From positions 1,240,001 through 1,304,000 of the forward strand of contig NZ_JBFOHP010000002.1 in NCBI RefSeq assembly GCF_040907265.1: 64,000 nucleotides of DNA, read 5' to 3'. The translations under genes were made by a program, and so were the position numbers. Position 1 is the stretch's first letter. Each line of letters begins with the position of its first letter. Positions 16,811 through 25,743 of the stretch are shown here, in pieces. Source of the stretch: Streptomyces sclerotialus (GTDB lineage Bacteria > Actinomycetota > Actinomycetes > Streptomycetales > Streptomycetaceae). The notes beneath the pieces were generated by a model. The model searched no databases and was not told where the DNA came from. It worked only from the letters and a program-made list of their open reading frames with translations.

Positions 16811-18532
16811 TCAGCCCGCGTACGGGTCGGGCACCGTGCCGGGGCGAGCCAGGAAAGCGAAGTCACAGCCGGTGTCGGCCTGGGTGATCTGCTCGGCGTA
16901 CAACGCGCCGTAGCCGCGCTCGTACCGCTCCGGCGGCGGGCTCCACGCGGCGCGGCGCCGTGCCAGCTCCTCGTCGGACACGTCCAGGCGCAGAACGCGC
17001 GCCGCGACGTCAAGGCTGATCAGGTCGCCGGTGCGGACCAGCGCGAGCGGCCCGCCGACGTAGGACTCCGGCGCCACGTGGAGCACGCAGGTGCCGTAAC
17101 TGGTGCCGCTCATCCGGGCGTCGGAGATCCGTACCATGTCCCGGACGCCCTGCTTGAGGAGGTGGTCGGGGATCGGCAGCATCCCGTACTCGGGCATGCC
17201 GGGGCCGCCCTTGGGCCCGGCGTTGCGCAGCACGAGCACGTGGTCGGCGGTGATGCCGAGCGCCGGGTCGTTGATCGTGCGCTGCATCGCCCGGTAGTCG
17301 TCGAAGACGACGGCGGGGCCGGTGTGCTTCAGCAGGTGCGGCTCGGCGGCGATGTGCTTGATGACCGCGCCGTCCGGGCAGAGGTTGCCGCGCAGCACCG
17401 CCACGCCGCCTTCGGCCGCGACCGGGTTGGCGCGGGTGCGGATGACGTCGTCGTTGTGCACCCGGGCACCGGCGAGCTGTTCCCGCATGCTCGGGTGGGC
17501 GACGGTGGGCCGGTCCAGGTGGAGCAGGTCGGTGATCCGGGAGAGGAAGCCGGGCAGGCCGCCGGCGAAATGGAAGTCCTCCATCAGGTACGGGCCGCCG
17601 CCGGGGCGGACGTTGGCGAGCACCGGCACCTCGCGGGCGAGACGGTCGAAGTCGTCCAGGGTGAGCCGGACACCGGCCCGCCCGGCCATCGCGATCAGAT
17701 GGATCACGGCGTTGGTCGAGCCGCCGAGCCCGAGGACGGTGGTGACCGCGTCCGCGAAGGCCTCGGCGGTCAGCAGATGCGACAGCCGTAAGTCCCGGCG
17801 GACCAGGTCGACGATCCGGAGGCCGGACGCCGCGGCCATCCGGTCGTGCCCGGAGTCGACGGCCGGGATCGAGGAGGCGCCGGGCACGGTGACGCCCAGC
17901 GCCTCGGCGGCCGCGGTCAGCGTGGACGCGGTGCCCATGGTCATGCAGTGGCCCGGCGAGCGGGCGAGCCCGCTCTCCAGCTCGGCCAGCTCGCAGTCGC
18001 CGATGATCCCGGCACGCTTGTCGTCCCAGTACTTCCACATGTCGGTTCCGGAGCCGAGCGTCTCGCCGCGCCAGTGCCCGGGGAGCATCGGCCCGGCAGG
18101 CACGAAGACGGTGGGCAGGTCGGCGCTGGCGGCGCCCATCAGCAGCGCGGGCGTGGACTTGTCGCAGCCGCCGAGCAGCACCGCGCCGTCCACCGGGTAC
18201 GAGCGCAGCAGCTCCTCGGTCTCCATCGCCAGCATGTTGCGGTACAGCATCGGCGTGGGCTTCTGGAAGGTCTCGCTGAGCGTGGCGACCGGGAACTCCA
18301 GCGGGAAGCCGCCGGCCTGCCACACCCCGCGCTTGACGGCCTGCGCGCGGTCACGCAGGTGCTGGTGGCAGGGGTTGATGTCGGACCAGGTGTTGAGGAT
18401 CGCGATGACGGGCTTGCCGAGGTGCTCCTCGGGCAGGTAGCCGAGCTGCCGGGTGCGGGCGCGGTGGCTGAAGGAGCGCAGGCCTTCGGTGCCGTACCAC
18501 TGGTGGCTTCTGAGCTCCTCCGGGCGTCTCAT
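16811..18532 (-). CDS. IlvD/Edd-family sugar acid dehydratase (arabonate/xylonate-dehydratase-like)
   Basis: 573 residues. Three cysteines that hold the [2Fe-2S] cluster in pentonate dehydratases are in place: Cys55 in DINPCHQH, Cys123 in GGCDKSTPALLM and Cys196 in GHCMTMG. The form GCDKSTPA and the length fit L-arabonate/D-xylonate dehydratases better than valine-pathway IlvD. The predicted reaction is an aldonic acid to the 2-keto-3-deoxy acid. It overlaps the DHDPS-family gene by four bases, the classic pairing for non-phosphorylative pentose breakdown. Codon 248 is TTA (17789-17791). A housekeeping dihydroxyacid dehydratase is less likely in this setting but cannot be excluded. Confidence 0.82.
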   Translation of the reverse strand: MRRPEELRSHQWYGTEGLRSFSHRARTRQLGYLPEEHLGKPVIAILNTWSDINPCHQHLRDRAQAVKRGVWQAGGFPLEFPVATLSETFQKPTPMLYRNMLAMETEELLRSYPVDGAVLLGGCDKSTPALLMGAASADLPTVFVPAGPMLPGHWRGETLGSGTDMWKYWDDKRAGIIGDCELAELESGLARSPGHCMTMGTASTLTAAAEALGVTVPGASSIPAVDSGHDRMAAASGLRIVDLVRRDLRLSHLLTAEAFADAVTTVLGLGGSTNAVIHLIAMAGRAGVRLTLDDFDRLAREVPVLANVRPGGGPYLMEDFHFAGGLPGFLSRITDLLHLDRPTVAHPSMREQLAGARVHNDDVIRTRANPVAAEGGVAVLRGNLCPDGAVIKHIAAEPHLLKHTGPAVVFDDYRAMQRTINDPALGITADHVLVLRNAGPKGGPGMPEYGMLPIPDHLLKQGVRDMVRISDARMSGTSYGTCVLHVAPESYVGGPLALVRTGDLISLDVAARVLRLDVSDEELARRRAAWSPPPERYERGYGALYAEQITQADTGCDFAFLARPGTVPDPYAG

Positions 18533-19440
18533 ACCGACCACCCGGCGGCGATGGCGGCGACCTCGGCGCGCTCGCCCTCGGGCAGCGGCCTGCTCGGCGG
18601 GCGGACGTCGCGGCGGCACAGGCCGAGCGAGGCCAGCGCCTCCTTGACCACGGTCACGTTGTTGGCGGAGCCGTTCGCGCCGCGCAGCTCCTCGAAGCGG
18701 CGGATCTGCTCCCAGATCTTCATGGCGGCCGGGTAGTCGCCGCTCCGGAGGGCTTCGAGCATGTTCAGCGACACGGCCGGTGCGACGTTCACCAGCCCGG
18801 AGGTGAAGCCGGTGGCACCGGCCGAGAAGTACGAGGGGGCGTACGGCTCGGCGAGGCCCGCGACCCACACGAAGCGGTCGAGCCCTGCGTCCCGCGCGAA
18901 GGCGGCGAAGTGTGCCGCGTCCGGGACGGCGTACTTCACACCGATGACGTTGGGGCAGGCGTCGGCGAGTTCGGCGAGCCGGCCGCCGCACAGGGCCGCG
19001 TTGCGGAGGTAGGGAACGACGCCCAGCTCGGGTACGGCCTCGGCGATCGCCCGGTGGTAGTCGACCCAGCCGTCCTCCGAGACGTAGGGGTGGACGGGCT
19101 GGTGCACCATCACCAGCTGGGCACCGGCGTCGCGGGCGTGCCGCGCCGAGGCCACGGCGGTCGGCACGTCGTGGCCGATCCCGGCCAGGACGGTGGCCCG
19201 GCCCGCCGCCTCCTCGACGGTCAGCTCGGTGACGGCGCGGCGTTCGTCGGGGGTGAGGGCGTAGAACTCGCCGGTGTTGCCGTTCGGTGTGAGGGTGCGG
19301 ACGCCGCCGTCGAGCAGCCGGCGGAGCAGGGCGCGGTGGGCTTCGGTGTCGAGGGCGCCGGTCGCCGTGAAGGGGGTGACCGGAATGGCCACGACGTCGG
19401 CGAGCGCCGCACGGTGGGCCTCGAATGCGGTCGCTGTCAT
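18529..19440 (-). CDS. DHDPS/NAL-family aldolase or dehydratase for a 2-keto-3-deoxy sugar acid
   Basis: 303 residues, (beta/alpha)8 class I aldolase fold. The carboxylate-binding loop is NGNTGEFY (53-60), the catalytic Tyr is 144 in VVPYLRN and the Schiff-base Lys is 169 in GVKYAVPD. It should act on the keto-deoxy acid made by the adjacent dehydratase, either splitting it (aldolase) or dehydrating it to alpha-ketoglutarate semialdehyde. Lysine biosynthesis is unlikely given the neighbours. It overlaps GntR upstream and the dehydratase downstream by exactly four bases each. Confidence 0.82.
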   Translation of the reverse strand: MTATAFEAHRAALADVVAIPVTPFTATGALDTEAHRALLRRLLDGGVRTLTPNGNTGEFYALTPDERRAVTELTVEEAAGRATVLAGIGHDVPTAVASARHARDAGAQLVMVHQPVHPYVSEDGWVDYHRAIAEAVPELGVVPYLRNAALCGGRLAELADACPNVIGVKYAVPDAAHFAAFARDAGLDRFVWVAGLAEPYAPSYFSAGATGFTSGLVNVAPAVSLNMLEALRSGDYPAAMKIWEQIRRFEELRGANGSANNVTVVKEALASLGLCRRDVRPPSRPLPEGERAEVAAIAAGWSV

Positions 19441-20105
19441 GCCTGCGCTCCTTCTCCGGCGGGGGTCTCGTCCGTCGCGGGGAAGGCCCGCTCGACGAAG
19501 GAGGCGATGTGGGCGTGGACCGCGCGGGCCGCACCGTCGGCGTCGCCGTCCATGGCCAGCCGGAGGATCTCCTCGTGCTCGGCGGCCTCCCGCTCCCAGG
19601 AGGGCACGGCGGCCCAGGCGACGGTCGACACGAGCGCTGCCTGGTCACGGACCTCGTCGAGCATCCGGGCCAGCAGCGGGTTGCCGCAGGGCAGGTAGAG
19701 CGCGCGGTGGAAGTCGCGGTTGGCGAGCGACCGGTCGGCCGGGTCGGCGGCCTCGGCGGCCCGGGTCAGCGCCGTACGGGCGGCCTCGACGGAGGCGGCG
19801 CCGCGTACGGTGCGGCGGACCGCCTCCGGCTCCAGCAGCAGCCGCACGTCGTAGACCTCGCGTGCCATGGCCGCGTCGACCATGCGCACGGTGGCGCCCT
19901 TGTACTGGCTCATGATCACGAGGCCGGTGCCCGCGAGGGTCTTCAGCGCTTCGCGTACGGGCGTCTTGGACACCCCGTACTGGGCCGCGAGTTCGGTTTC
20001 GACCAGCGACTGTCCCGGGCTCAACTGCCCGGTGAGGATGCGGTGTTTGATCGCTTCGAGCACGTACTGCGTGCGGGAAGGGATCGGGGCGGGGGCGAAA
20101 GTCAT
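19437..20105 (-). CDS. GntR-family regulator, FadR/FCD subfamily
   Basis: 222 residues: winged helix-turn-helix (about 12-75, with LAAQYGVSKTPVREALK) and an FCD ligand domain (about 85-205) with metal-binding-type His residues. It is first in the catabolic array, so it probably controls its own operon, with a sugar acid as inducer. The promoter region upstream holds a cluster of TCATA/TATGA half-sites. The start is ATG 20105. Confidence 0.88.
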   Translation of the reverse strand: MTFAPAPIPSRTQYVLEAIKHRILTGQLSPGQSLVETELAAQYGVSKTPVREALKTLAGTGLVIMSQYKGATVRMVDAAMAREVYDVRLLLEPEAVRRTVRGAASVEAARTALTRAAEAADPADRSLANRDFHRALYLPCGNPLLARMLDEVRDQAALVSTVAWAAVPSWEREAAEHEEILRLAMDGDADGAARAVHAHIASFVERAFPATDETPAGEGAQA

Positions 20106-20123
20106 GGGCGGCCGCTCTCAGCT

Positions 20124-20162
20124 CTCATATCTCGCGCATCACGTCTCATATATGACGTATGA
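20124..20162. promoter_or_regulatory. Candidate GntR operator upstream of the catabolic array
   Basis: The perfect 10-bp palindrome TCATATATGA (20146-20155) is flanked by further half-sites TCATA (20125-20129) and TATGA (20158-20162). The stretch is AT-rich in a GC-rich surround and lies 20-57 bp before the GntR start, as expected for a FadR-type autoregulatory site. Confidence 0.6.
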
Positions 20163-20267
20163 AGTACGACGCGATGAAGCTAGAGCGCCCCAAGGGGTTC
20201 GTCAACGCTTCTGACAGAGAACGGGGAGAGAGCGGCCGCCCCGCGGCCTACTGCCCTGCTACGAGGG

Positions 20268-21098
20268 TCAGTTGTACGAGATGTCGGACGTCGAGTAGCG
20301 GCAGTACGTGCCGTCCGGGCCGCTGCCCGTCTCGACCGGCTCGTCACCGTCGTCGTTGCCCGTGTAGCGCACGCACGGCTTGATCTTCTTGCTGCTGTCG
20401 CCGTGGATCCGGATGCTCTTCAGCGTCGCGGTGTCGCCGTAGTTGGTGTTGATGCCGACCAGGGACTTGCCCGGGGCCGTCACGTCCACGTTGCTGACGC
20501 TGATGGTGCGCTTGTACTGGGTCGAGCAGTTGCCGCAGCTGCGGACGAGCTTGCCGAAGTCGGAGACCTGGAAGCCGCTGATGTTCAGCTTGCCCGCGCC
20601 GTTGAACTGGAAGACCTTGTCGTCGGCCTTCTTCGCGCCGCCGCCGGTGACCGTGTAGGTCGCGCCGGAGGAGGTGCCCTTGAAGGAGGCGGCGTCCTCG
20701 CCGACATCCTCCCACCAGACGTTCTGCAGCGTGCAGGAGCCCGAGCAGTGCACGCCGTCGGCGGCCGGCGAGCCGATGACGACGTTCTTGAGCACGGCCC
20801 CGTCCTTCAGCTTGAAGATCGGGTCCTGGCCCTCGTCCTGGCCGTCACCGCCCAGGTCACCGCTGCCGTAGAAGCGCTTGAGCCCCCCGTCGTACGTGCC
20901 GGAGACCTCGATGGTCTTGCTGACGGCCTGGCTGCCGCCGGGCGTCGGCCAGTCCGCGGCGGCGTTCGCCGTACCCGTCAGCGTCGTCGTGAGGAGCGCC
21001 GCGCCGGTCAGCCCGGCCGCGGCGACGCCGCCGAGCACCGCCCTGCGGCGGCCGATGGTCCTGCGGTGGCGGCCGGCGGGCCGCTGTGCTGATGTCAT
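20268..21098 (-). CDS. Secreted pectate lyase, polysaccharide lyase family 3
   Basis: 276-residue precursor with a basic N-terminus and signal peptide (cleavage near NAAA, about 48). The mature part is a short beta-helix enzyme of the PL3 type: DGVHCSGSCTLQNVWWEDVG, then GEDAASFKG, KVFQFNGAG and a Cys-rich region CGNC, with an even set of cysteines for disulfides. It cleaves polygalacturonate by calcium-dependent elimination. The start is ATG 21098 with GAAGGAAA. It stands alone between the GntR operator region and the sigma-factor operon. Confidence 0.9.
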   Translation of the reverse strand: MTSAQRPAGRHRRTIGRRRAVLGGVAAAGLTGAALLTTTLTGTANAAADWPTPGGSQAVSKTIEVSGTYDGGLKRFYGSGDLGGDGQDEGQDPIFKLKDGAVLKNVVIGSPAADGVHCSGSCTLQNVWWEDVGEDAASFKGTSSGATYTVTGGGAKKADDKVFQFNGAGKLNISGFQVSDFGKLVRSCGNCSTQYKRTISVSNVDVTAPGKSLVGINTNYGDTATLKSIRIHGDSSKKIKPCVRYTGNDDGDEPVETGSGPDGTYCRYSTSDISYN

Positions 21099-21170
21099 GT
21101 CCCGTTTCCTTCGGTGGGGGTGAGACCTACGCCGTGCTGTCGCCACCGGAGGCGGAAGGGGTTGCCGGAA

Positions 21171-21193
21171 GCCGGGAAGTTTTTCCTCCCGGC
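21171..21193 (-). terminator. Hairpin after the sigma/anti-sigma operon
   Basis: GCCGGGA (21171-21177) pairs with TCCCGGC (21187-21193) around an A/T-rich loop. It lies just past the stop of the membrane-protein gene (21199). There is no clean U-tract, so efficiency is uncertain. Confidence 0.45.
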
Positions 21194-21198
21194 CTGTC

Positions 21199-21945
21199 TC
21201 AGTCGCGGCGCGGCGCGAAGTCGCCGTGCACCGATGCCCGTTCCCCGCCGTACCGCGCGGTGGCCGCGTAGCTGTCGGCGGCGGCGTCCCGGCCGCCGGG
21301 CGCGTGGTCGTACTGCCCCGCGAAGACATGCCGGCCGGCGGGCACCGTACGGCCGTCCTTCAGCGTCCAGCGGTAGACGAGAAAGCCGCCCTCGGTCCCG
21401 GTGGTGAAGGTGAAGTCGCGTGCGGGCAGTGTGCGCCACGCGCCGGTCGGCCGCACGCCTTCGGTACGCGCGACGCGCAGCTCCACGGTGAGCGAGGTCA
21501 GCCGCTTCGCCGTCTGGACGGTGACATTGCTCTGGGCCCAGTAATCGTTGCTGTGCGGGTCCACGGAGCCGTCGCTCCACAGCGGGCCGTCCTCGGTGCG
21601 GAGGGCGGGCGGCGGGCCGCCGCGCCCGGACGTACCGGGCGAGGCACCGTGCGAGGGCGGAGCGGTGTGCGAGGGCTGAGCGGTGTGTGCGGGCGGAGCG
21701 ACGTGCAGGGCTTCGCCCCCGCGGTCGGGCAGCATCGCGGACACGCCGTAGCCGCCGGCCGCCAGCACCCCGGCGACGGCCGCTGTCGCGCCCGCGATCC
21801 GCAGCCACGGCGCCGTCCGGCCGGAGCGCTGCGGGGCCCGCTCCCCGGGCGTTGCCATACCGCGCTCGACCCGGGCCAGCATCCGCTCCCGGTCCGGGCG
21901 GTGGGCCGCGGCGGCCTGCCGCAGCTGTCGGCCCAGCTGGTCCAT
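21199..21945 (-). CDS. Single-pass membrane protein, probable anti-sigma partner of the ECF sigma factor
   Basis: 248 residues: a short basic cytoplasmic N-terminus (1-46), one membrane span (about 47-72), a Ser/His/Pro-rich linker (about 80-110) and an exported C-terminal domain with no recognised family. It starts at ATG 21945, sharing one base with the sigma-factor stop (TGATG). This is the normal layout of an anti-sigma factor. No ZAS (HxxxCxxC) motif is seen, so the assignment rests on topology and coupling. The outer domain could sense the cell surface or bound polysaccharide. Confidence 0.65.
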   Translation of the reverse strand: MDQLGRQLRQAAAAHRPDRERMLARVERGMATPGERAPQRSGRTAPWLRIAGATAAVAGVLAAGGYGVSAMLPDRGGEALHVAPPAHTAQPSHTAPPSHGASPGTSGRGGPPPALRTEDGPLWSDGSVDPHSNDYWAQSNVTVQTAKRLTSLTVELRVARTEGVRPTGAWRTLPARDFTFTTGTEGGFLVYRWTLKDGRTVPAGRHVFAGQYDHAPGGRDAAADSYAATARYGGERASVHGDFAPRRD

Positions 21946-22544
21946 CACGTCCTCCTGGCGACGAGTTCCCCGGCGGCGCGGGCCCCCAGCAGCCGTTCCA
22001 GCTGCGCCATCCCCTTGGAGGTCTGGCTCTTCACCGTACCGACCGAGATGCCGAGGGCGAGCGCGGTTTCCCGTTCGGACAGGTCGAATGCGTGCCGCAG
22101 CACGACACAGGCCCGCTTGCGGAACGGCAGGGTGCGCAGTGCCTGCTGCACGTCGACGACGGCGGGCACGTCCGGCGCGTCGGCGTGCTCGGAGCACTGC
22201 GCCCAGAAGAGGGCGATCCGGCGGCGTTCGCGGATCGCGCTGCGGATGTGGCTGCGGGCCAGGTTGGCGACGACTCCCCGGGCGTACGCGGCGGGGTGGT
22301 CGGCGGCGCGTACCCGGTCCCAGCGGTGCCAGAGCGCGACCAGCGCGTCCGCCGCCAGATCGTCGGCGCCTTCGGTGTCACCGGTCAGCAGCCGTGCGAG
22401 CCGGGCGAGTTCGGCGTAGTACCGCTCGAAGAACGCGCGGAACTCCACGGCGGCGTCGGGGCGCCCCGTCGGCTGCTCCACCGCCCAGGTCACCTGTCCC
22501 GCGCCTGGATCGCCGCGGAGGTCAGTCCTTGCCCGACCGTTCAC
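21945..22544 (-). CDS. ECF sigma factor (SigE-like subfamily)
   Basis: 199 residues. Region 2 (about 33-100) includes DDLAADALVALWHRWDRV, and region 4 (about 133-185) ends with the helix-turn-helix LSERETALALGISVGTVKSQ. The annotated start is GTG 22544; a GTG further downstream (about residue 18, in GQVTWAV) could also serve. It is transcribed away from the PL11 gene and coupled to a membrane protein. Its position between pectin operons suggests that it controls some of them, which is inference. Confidence 0.88.
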   Translation of the reverse strand: MNGRARTDLRGDPGAGQVTWAVEQPTGRPDAAVEFRAFFERYYAELARLARLLTGDTEGADDLAADALVALWHRWDRVRAADHPAAYARGVVANLARSHIRSAIRERRRIALFWAQCSEHADAPDVPAVVDVQQALRTLPFRKRACVVLRHAFDLSERETALALGISVGTVKSQTSKGMAQLERLLGARAAGELVARRT

Positions 22545-22781
22545 CCACGTCTCCCCTGTTCGAGATGTCGGTCACTAAGCGGAATCGCGAACACAGGCTA
22601 GAGGCATGCGCGACGCCGGGCAACGGCCGGGACGGGACGGACCGGAGTGGTGACACCGCAGACCACGGATGGCCGAAAACAGCGGCCCGGAACGGCCGTT
22701 GGGCGGCAACCCTTCTGCGCCCGGCTCCCACCGGAGCACACGGGAACACTCCCACACCCCCCAGCCACCGCAGGAGGCACC
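22545..22781. promoter_or_regulatory. Divergent promoter region between sigma-factor operon and PL11 lyase
   Basis: 237 bp separating two divergent genes. It includes the perfect palindrome AACGGCCGTT (22691-22700), about 80 bp before the lyase start. No confident -35/-10 pair was identified. Confidence 0.45.
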
Positions 22782-24677
22782 ATGCAGCAGCCGCCCCTTC
22801 CCGGCCACCGCCACCGGCACAGACCACGGAGCGACCGCCGGCGCGCCCTGGTCACCGCCGTGGTGGCCGGCACGCTCGCCGCCGCGGGGCTCGCCGCGCT
22901 GCCGGACACCGCGTCCGCGGCGCCCGCCCGGCAGGCCGAGCAGCTCGACCGCGGCGTGGTCAGCGTCCACACCGGCAACGGCAACCTGGTCAGCTGGCGC
23001 TGGCTGGGCACCGACCCGGACAACGTCTCCTTCAACGTCTACCGGGCCGGCACGAAGGTCAACTCCTCCCCCGTCACCGGCTCGACGAACTACTTCCACG
23101 CCGGTGCGCCCGAGCAGGCCGACTACACCGTCCGCGCGGTCGTGAACGGCGTGGAGCAGGGCGACTCCGTGCACGCCGTGCAGTTCCGCGCCGGCTACAA
23201 GGACGTACCGATCACACCGCCGGCGGGCGGCACCACACCGGACGGCGTGGCGTACACCTACGAGGCCAACGACGCGTCGGTGGGCGACCTGGACGGGGAC
23301 GGCGCGCTGGACTTCGTCCTGAAGTGGCAGCCCACCAACGCCAAGGACAACTCCCAGTCCGGCTACACCGGCAACACGATCGTGGACGGCATCAGGCTCG
23401 ACGGCACCCGGCTGTGGCGCGTCGACCTGGGCCGCAACATCCGCTCCGGCGCGCACTACACCCAGTTCCAGGTGTACGACTACGACGGCGACGGCCAGGC
23501 CGAGGTCGCCATGAAGACGGCGGACGGCACCGTCGACGGACAGGGGAAGGCGATCGGCACCGCCTCCGCCGACCACCGCAACAGCAGTGGGTACGTGCTG
23601 TCCGGACCGGAGTACCTGACCATGTTCAACGGCCGGACGGGCGCCGCGATGGGCACCACCGACTACGTGCCCGCGCGCGGCAACGTCGCCTCCTGGGGCG
23701 ACAGTTACGGCAACCGCGTGGACCGGTTCCTCGCCGGGACCGCCTACCTGGACGGCACCCGGCCCTCGCTGATCATGGCGCGCGGCTACTACACCCGCAG
23801 TGTGATCGCGGCCTGGGACTGGCGGAACGGCGCCTTCACCCGCCGCTGGACCTTCGACACCGACTCCTCCACCAACAAGGGCAAGGGCTACGACGGACAG
23901 GGCTCGCACAGCCTCTCCGTCGGCGACGTGGACGGCGACGGCAAGGACGAGATCGTCTACGGCTCGATGACGGTGGACGACAACGGCAGCGGGCTGTGGA
24001 CCGCGAGGACCGGGCACGGTGACGCCCAGCACCTCGGCGACCTCGACCCGGGCACGGCGGGCCTGGAGTACTTCAAGGTCTCCGAGTCCACCGGCCAGCC
24101 CGCCGAGCTGTACCTCGACCCGAAGAACGGCTCGGTCCGCTGGAAGCTCGCCGCCTGCTGCGACAACGGGCGCGGCGTGGCCGGTGACATCTGGTCCGGC
24201 AACGACGGCGCCGAAGTGTGGTCCGCGTCCGACACCTCCGTACGGGACGAGGCGGGCGCCGCCAAGGGCCGTGAGCCGTCCTCGGCGAACTTCCTCAGCT
24301 GGTGGGACGGTGACACCACCCGGGAACTCCTCGACGGCACCCGCATCGACAAGTACGGCACGGGCGGCGAGACCCGCCTGCTGACCGGCGCGTCGGTGTC
24401 CGCCAACAACGGCACCAAGGCGACCCCGGTGCTGTCCGGCGACATCCTCGGCGACTGGCGCGAGGAGGTCGTCTGGCGCACCTCCGACAACCGCAACCTG
24501 CGGATCTACTCCACACCGCACGAGACCAGCACCAAAATCACCACCCTGCTGCACGACACCATGTACCGCACCGGCCTGGCCTGGCAGAACTCCGGCTACA
24601 ACCAGCCGCCGCACCCGAGCTTCTTCCTCGGCAACGGCATGGCGACCGCGCCCCGCCCGCAGATCACCACGCCGTAG
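22782..24677 (+). CDS. Secreted rhamnogalacturonan lyase, polysaccharide lyase family 11
   Basis: 631-residue precursor with a long basic, His/Arg-rich signal peptide ending near ASAAPA (about 47). The mature enzyme begins with the PL11 opening RGVVSVHTGNGNLVSWR and carries several calcium-binding DxDGDG loops (for example YDYDGDGQ, DVDGDGKDE) of the eight-bladed propeller. It cuts the rhamnose-galacturonate backbone of RG-I outside the cell, like YesW/YesX of Bacillus subtilis. The start is ATG 22782 behind AGGAGG (22772-22777). It faces the esterase gene end-to-end with only 16 bp between stops. Confidence 0.95.
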   Translation: MQQPPLPGHRHRHRPRSDRRRALVTAVVAGTLAAAGLAALPDTASAAPARQAEQLDRGVVSVHTGNGNLVSWRWLGTDPDNVSFNVYRAGTKVNSSPVTGSTNYFHAGAPEQADYTVRAVVNGVEQGDSVHAVQFRAGYKDVPITPPAGGTTPDGVAYTYEANDASVGDLDGDGALDFVLKWQPTNAKDNSQSGYTGNTIVDGIRLDGTRLWRVDLGRNIRSGAHYTQFQVYDYDGDGQAEVAMKTADGTVDGQGKAIGTASADHRNSSGYVLSGPEYLTMFNGRTGAAMGTTDYVPARGNVASWGDSYGNRVDRFLAGTAYLDGTRPSLIMARGYYTRSVIAAWDWRNGAFTRRWTFDTDSSTNKGKGYDGQGSHSLSVGDVDGDGKDEIVYGSMTVDDNGSGLWTARTGHGDAQHLGDLDPGTAGLEYFKVSESTGQPAELYLDPKNGSVRWKLAACCDNGRGVAGDIWSGNDGAEVWSASDTSVRDEAGAAKGREPSSANFLSWWDGDTTRELLDGTRIDKYGTGGETRLLTGASVSANNGTKATPVLSGDILGDWREEVVWRTSDNRNLRIYSTPHETSTKITTLLHDTMYRTGLAWQNSGYNQPPHPSFFLGNGMATAPRPQITTP

Positions 24678-24693
24678 GCCGTACCGGACACCC

Positions 24694-25743
24694 TCACCGC
24701 ACGGTGTCGTCCGGCAGCAGGTGCTGTGCCCGCAGTGCGTCCCGCACGAGCGCCGCGTACACCGTGGCGCCGTGCGTCGACGTGTGCGTGTTGTCACGCG
24801 CCTCGGCGGTCAGGTACAGCGCCTTGGAGGCCTCCGTGCCCAGCGACTCGACGAGCTGCTTGGTCCGCGCGGTGAGGTCGATCAGCGGTACGCCGAGGTC
24901 GGCGGCGACGCTCCTGATCACCGCGGGGTGGTCCACGCCCAGGCCGTTGACCAGCAGCGCGGTGGGGTTGTTCAGCGTGCCGTCGGCGTTGAACCAGCGG
25001 CGCACGATCGGGGTCACCAGGACGGGGCGGCCGCCACGGGCGCGGACGCGGTCGACCATGGCGGTGAGACGGGTGCGGTAGGTGGTCTCGTCGGTCTGCT
25101 TGTCGTTGTGGGCGAGCTGGACGAGGACGAGGTCGCCGCGGTGGATGCGGGCCTCGACGGTGTCGAAGAACCGCGGGTCGGCGAGGTAGGAGACGGTGCT
25201 CTCGCCGGAGTCGGCGTGGTTGGCGACGACGGCGCCCCGGCGCAGGTACTGCGGCAGCTGCTGGCCCCACCCGGCGTACGGCGCGCCCGCCTGGTCGCAG
25301 ACGGTCGAGTCGCCGACGAGCAGGACCTTGCGCGCCGAGCGGGCAGGGGCCGGGGTGACACGGATGCCGGCGAGGGCCGGGGCCGCGCCGCCGAAGGTGA
25401 GGTCGAGGCCGGGGCTGCCGGTGGCGCCGGCCGGCTCGCCCTCGGGCGTGCGGACGTCGACGGTGAAGGACCGGCGGACCGTACGGCCCGCCGCGGTGGC
25501 CGTCTCCGGCAGCATCGCGCGGCGGGTCTCGGCGGTGACGGAGGTGCGCGCCGCCGCCCCGCCGCCGAGCAGTACCGACACGTCGTACGTGCCCGGCGGC
25601 ACGTCGAAGTGGCAGCTGATCCCGGCGGCTCCGGTCGTGCAGGGGCCGTGGGGCGCGGCGGCCCGCGCCGGGGCGGCGGTCAGGCCGCCGACGGCGAGGG
25701 CCGCCACCAGGGCGCACAGCGCGGTACGTCGCGCACGGCTCAT
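24694..25743 (-). CDS. Secreted rhamnogalacturonan acetylesterase (CE12) with N-terminal beta-sandwich
   Basis: 349 residues: signal peptide (about 1-29), a beta-rich module (about 33-130, with Cys35 and Cys44 able to pair), then an SGNH esterase with GDST (Ser146), AHND (Asn213) and DNTH (Asp317, His320). It deacetylates RG-I. The extra N-terminal module is absent from the other CE12 of the window and may bind the polymer. ATG 25743 overlaps the stop of the exo-lyase gene by four bases, so it is the last gene of the second RG operon. Confidence 0.88.
   Translation of the reverse strand: MSRARRTALCALVAALAVGGLTAAPARAAAPHGPCTTGAAGISCHFDVPPGTYDVSVLLGGGAAARTSVTAETRRAMLPETATAAGRTVRRSFTVDVRTPEGEPAGATGSPGLDLTFGGAAPALAGIRVTPAPARSARKVLLVGDSTVCDQAGAPYAGWGQQLPQYLRRGAVVANHADSGESTVSYLADPRFFDTVEARIHRGDLVLVQLAHNDKQTDETTYRTRLTAMVDRVRARGGRPVLVTPIVRRWFNADGTLNNPTALLVNGLGVDHPAVIRSVAADLGVPLIDLTARTKQLVESLGTEASKALYLTAEARDNTHTSTHGATVYAALVRDALRAQHLLPDDTVR

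Noticed and set aside
16811..18532. Housekeeping dihydroxyacid dehydratase IlvD
   Set aside because: GCDKSTPA form, length, operon with a keto-deoxy-acid enzyme and a TTA codon point to sugar-acid catabolism, though not with certainty.
13086..19648. Long minus-strand extensions of the GH43, DUF6807, Gfo/Idh and dehydratase genes
   Set aside because: They arise because neighbouring genes are read in another frame; the overlapping ATGA/GTGA starts and domain starts mark the true ends.
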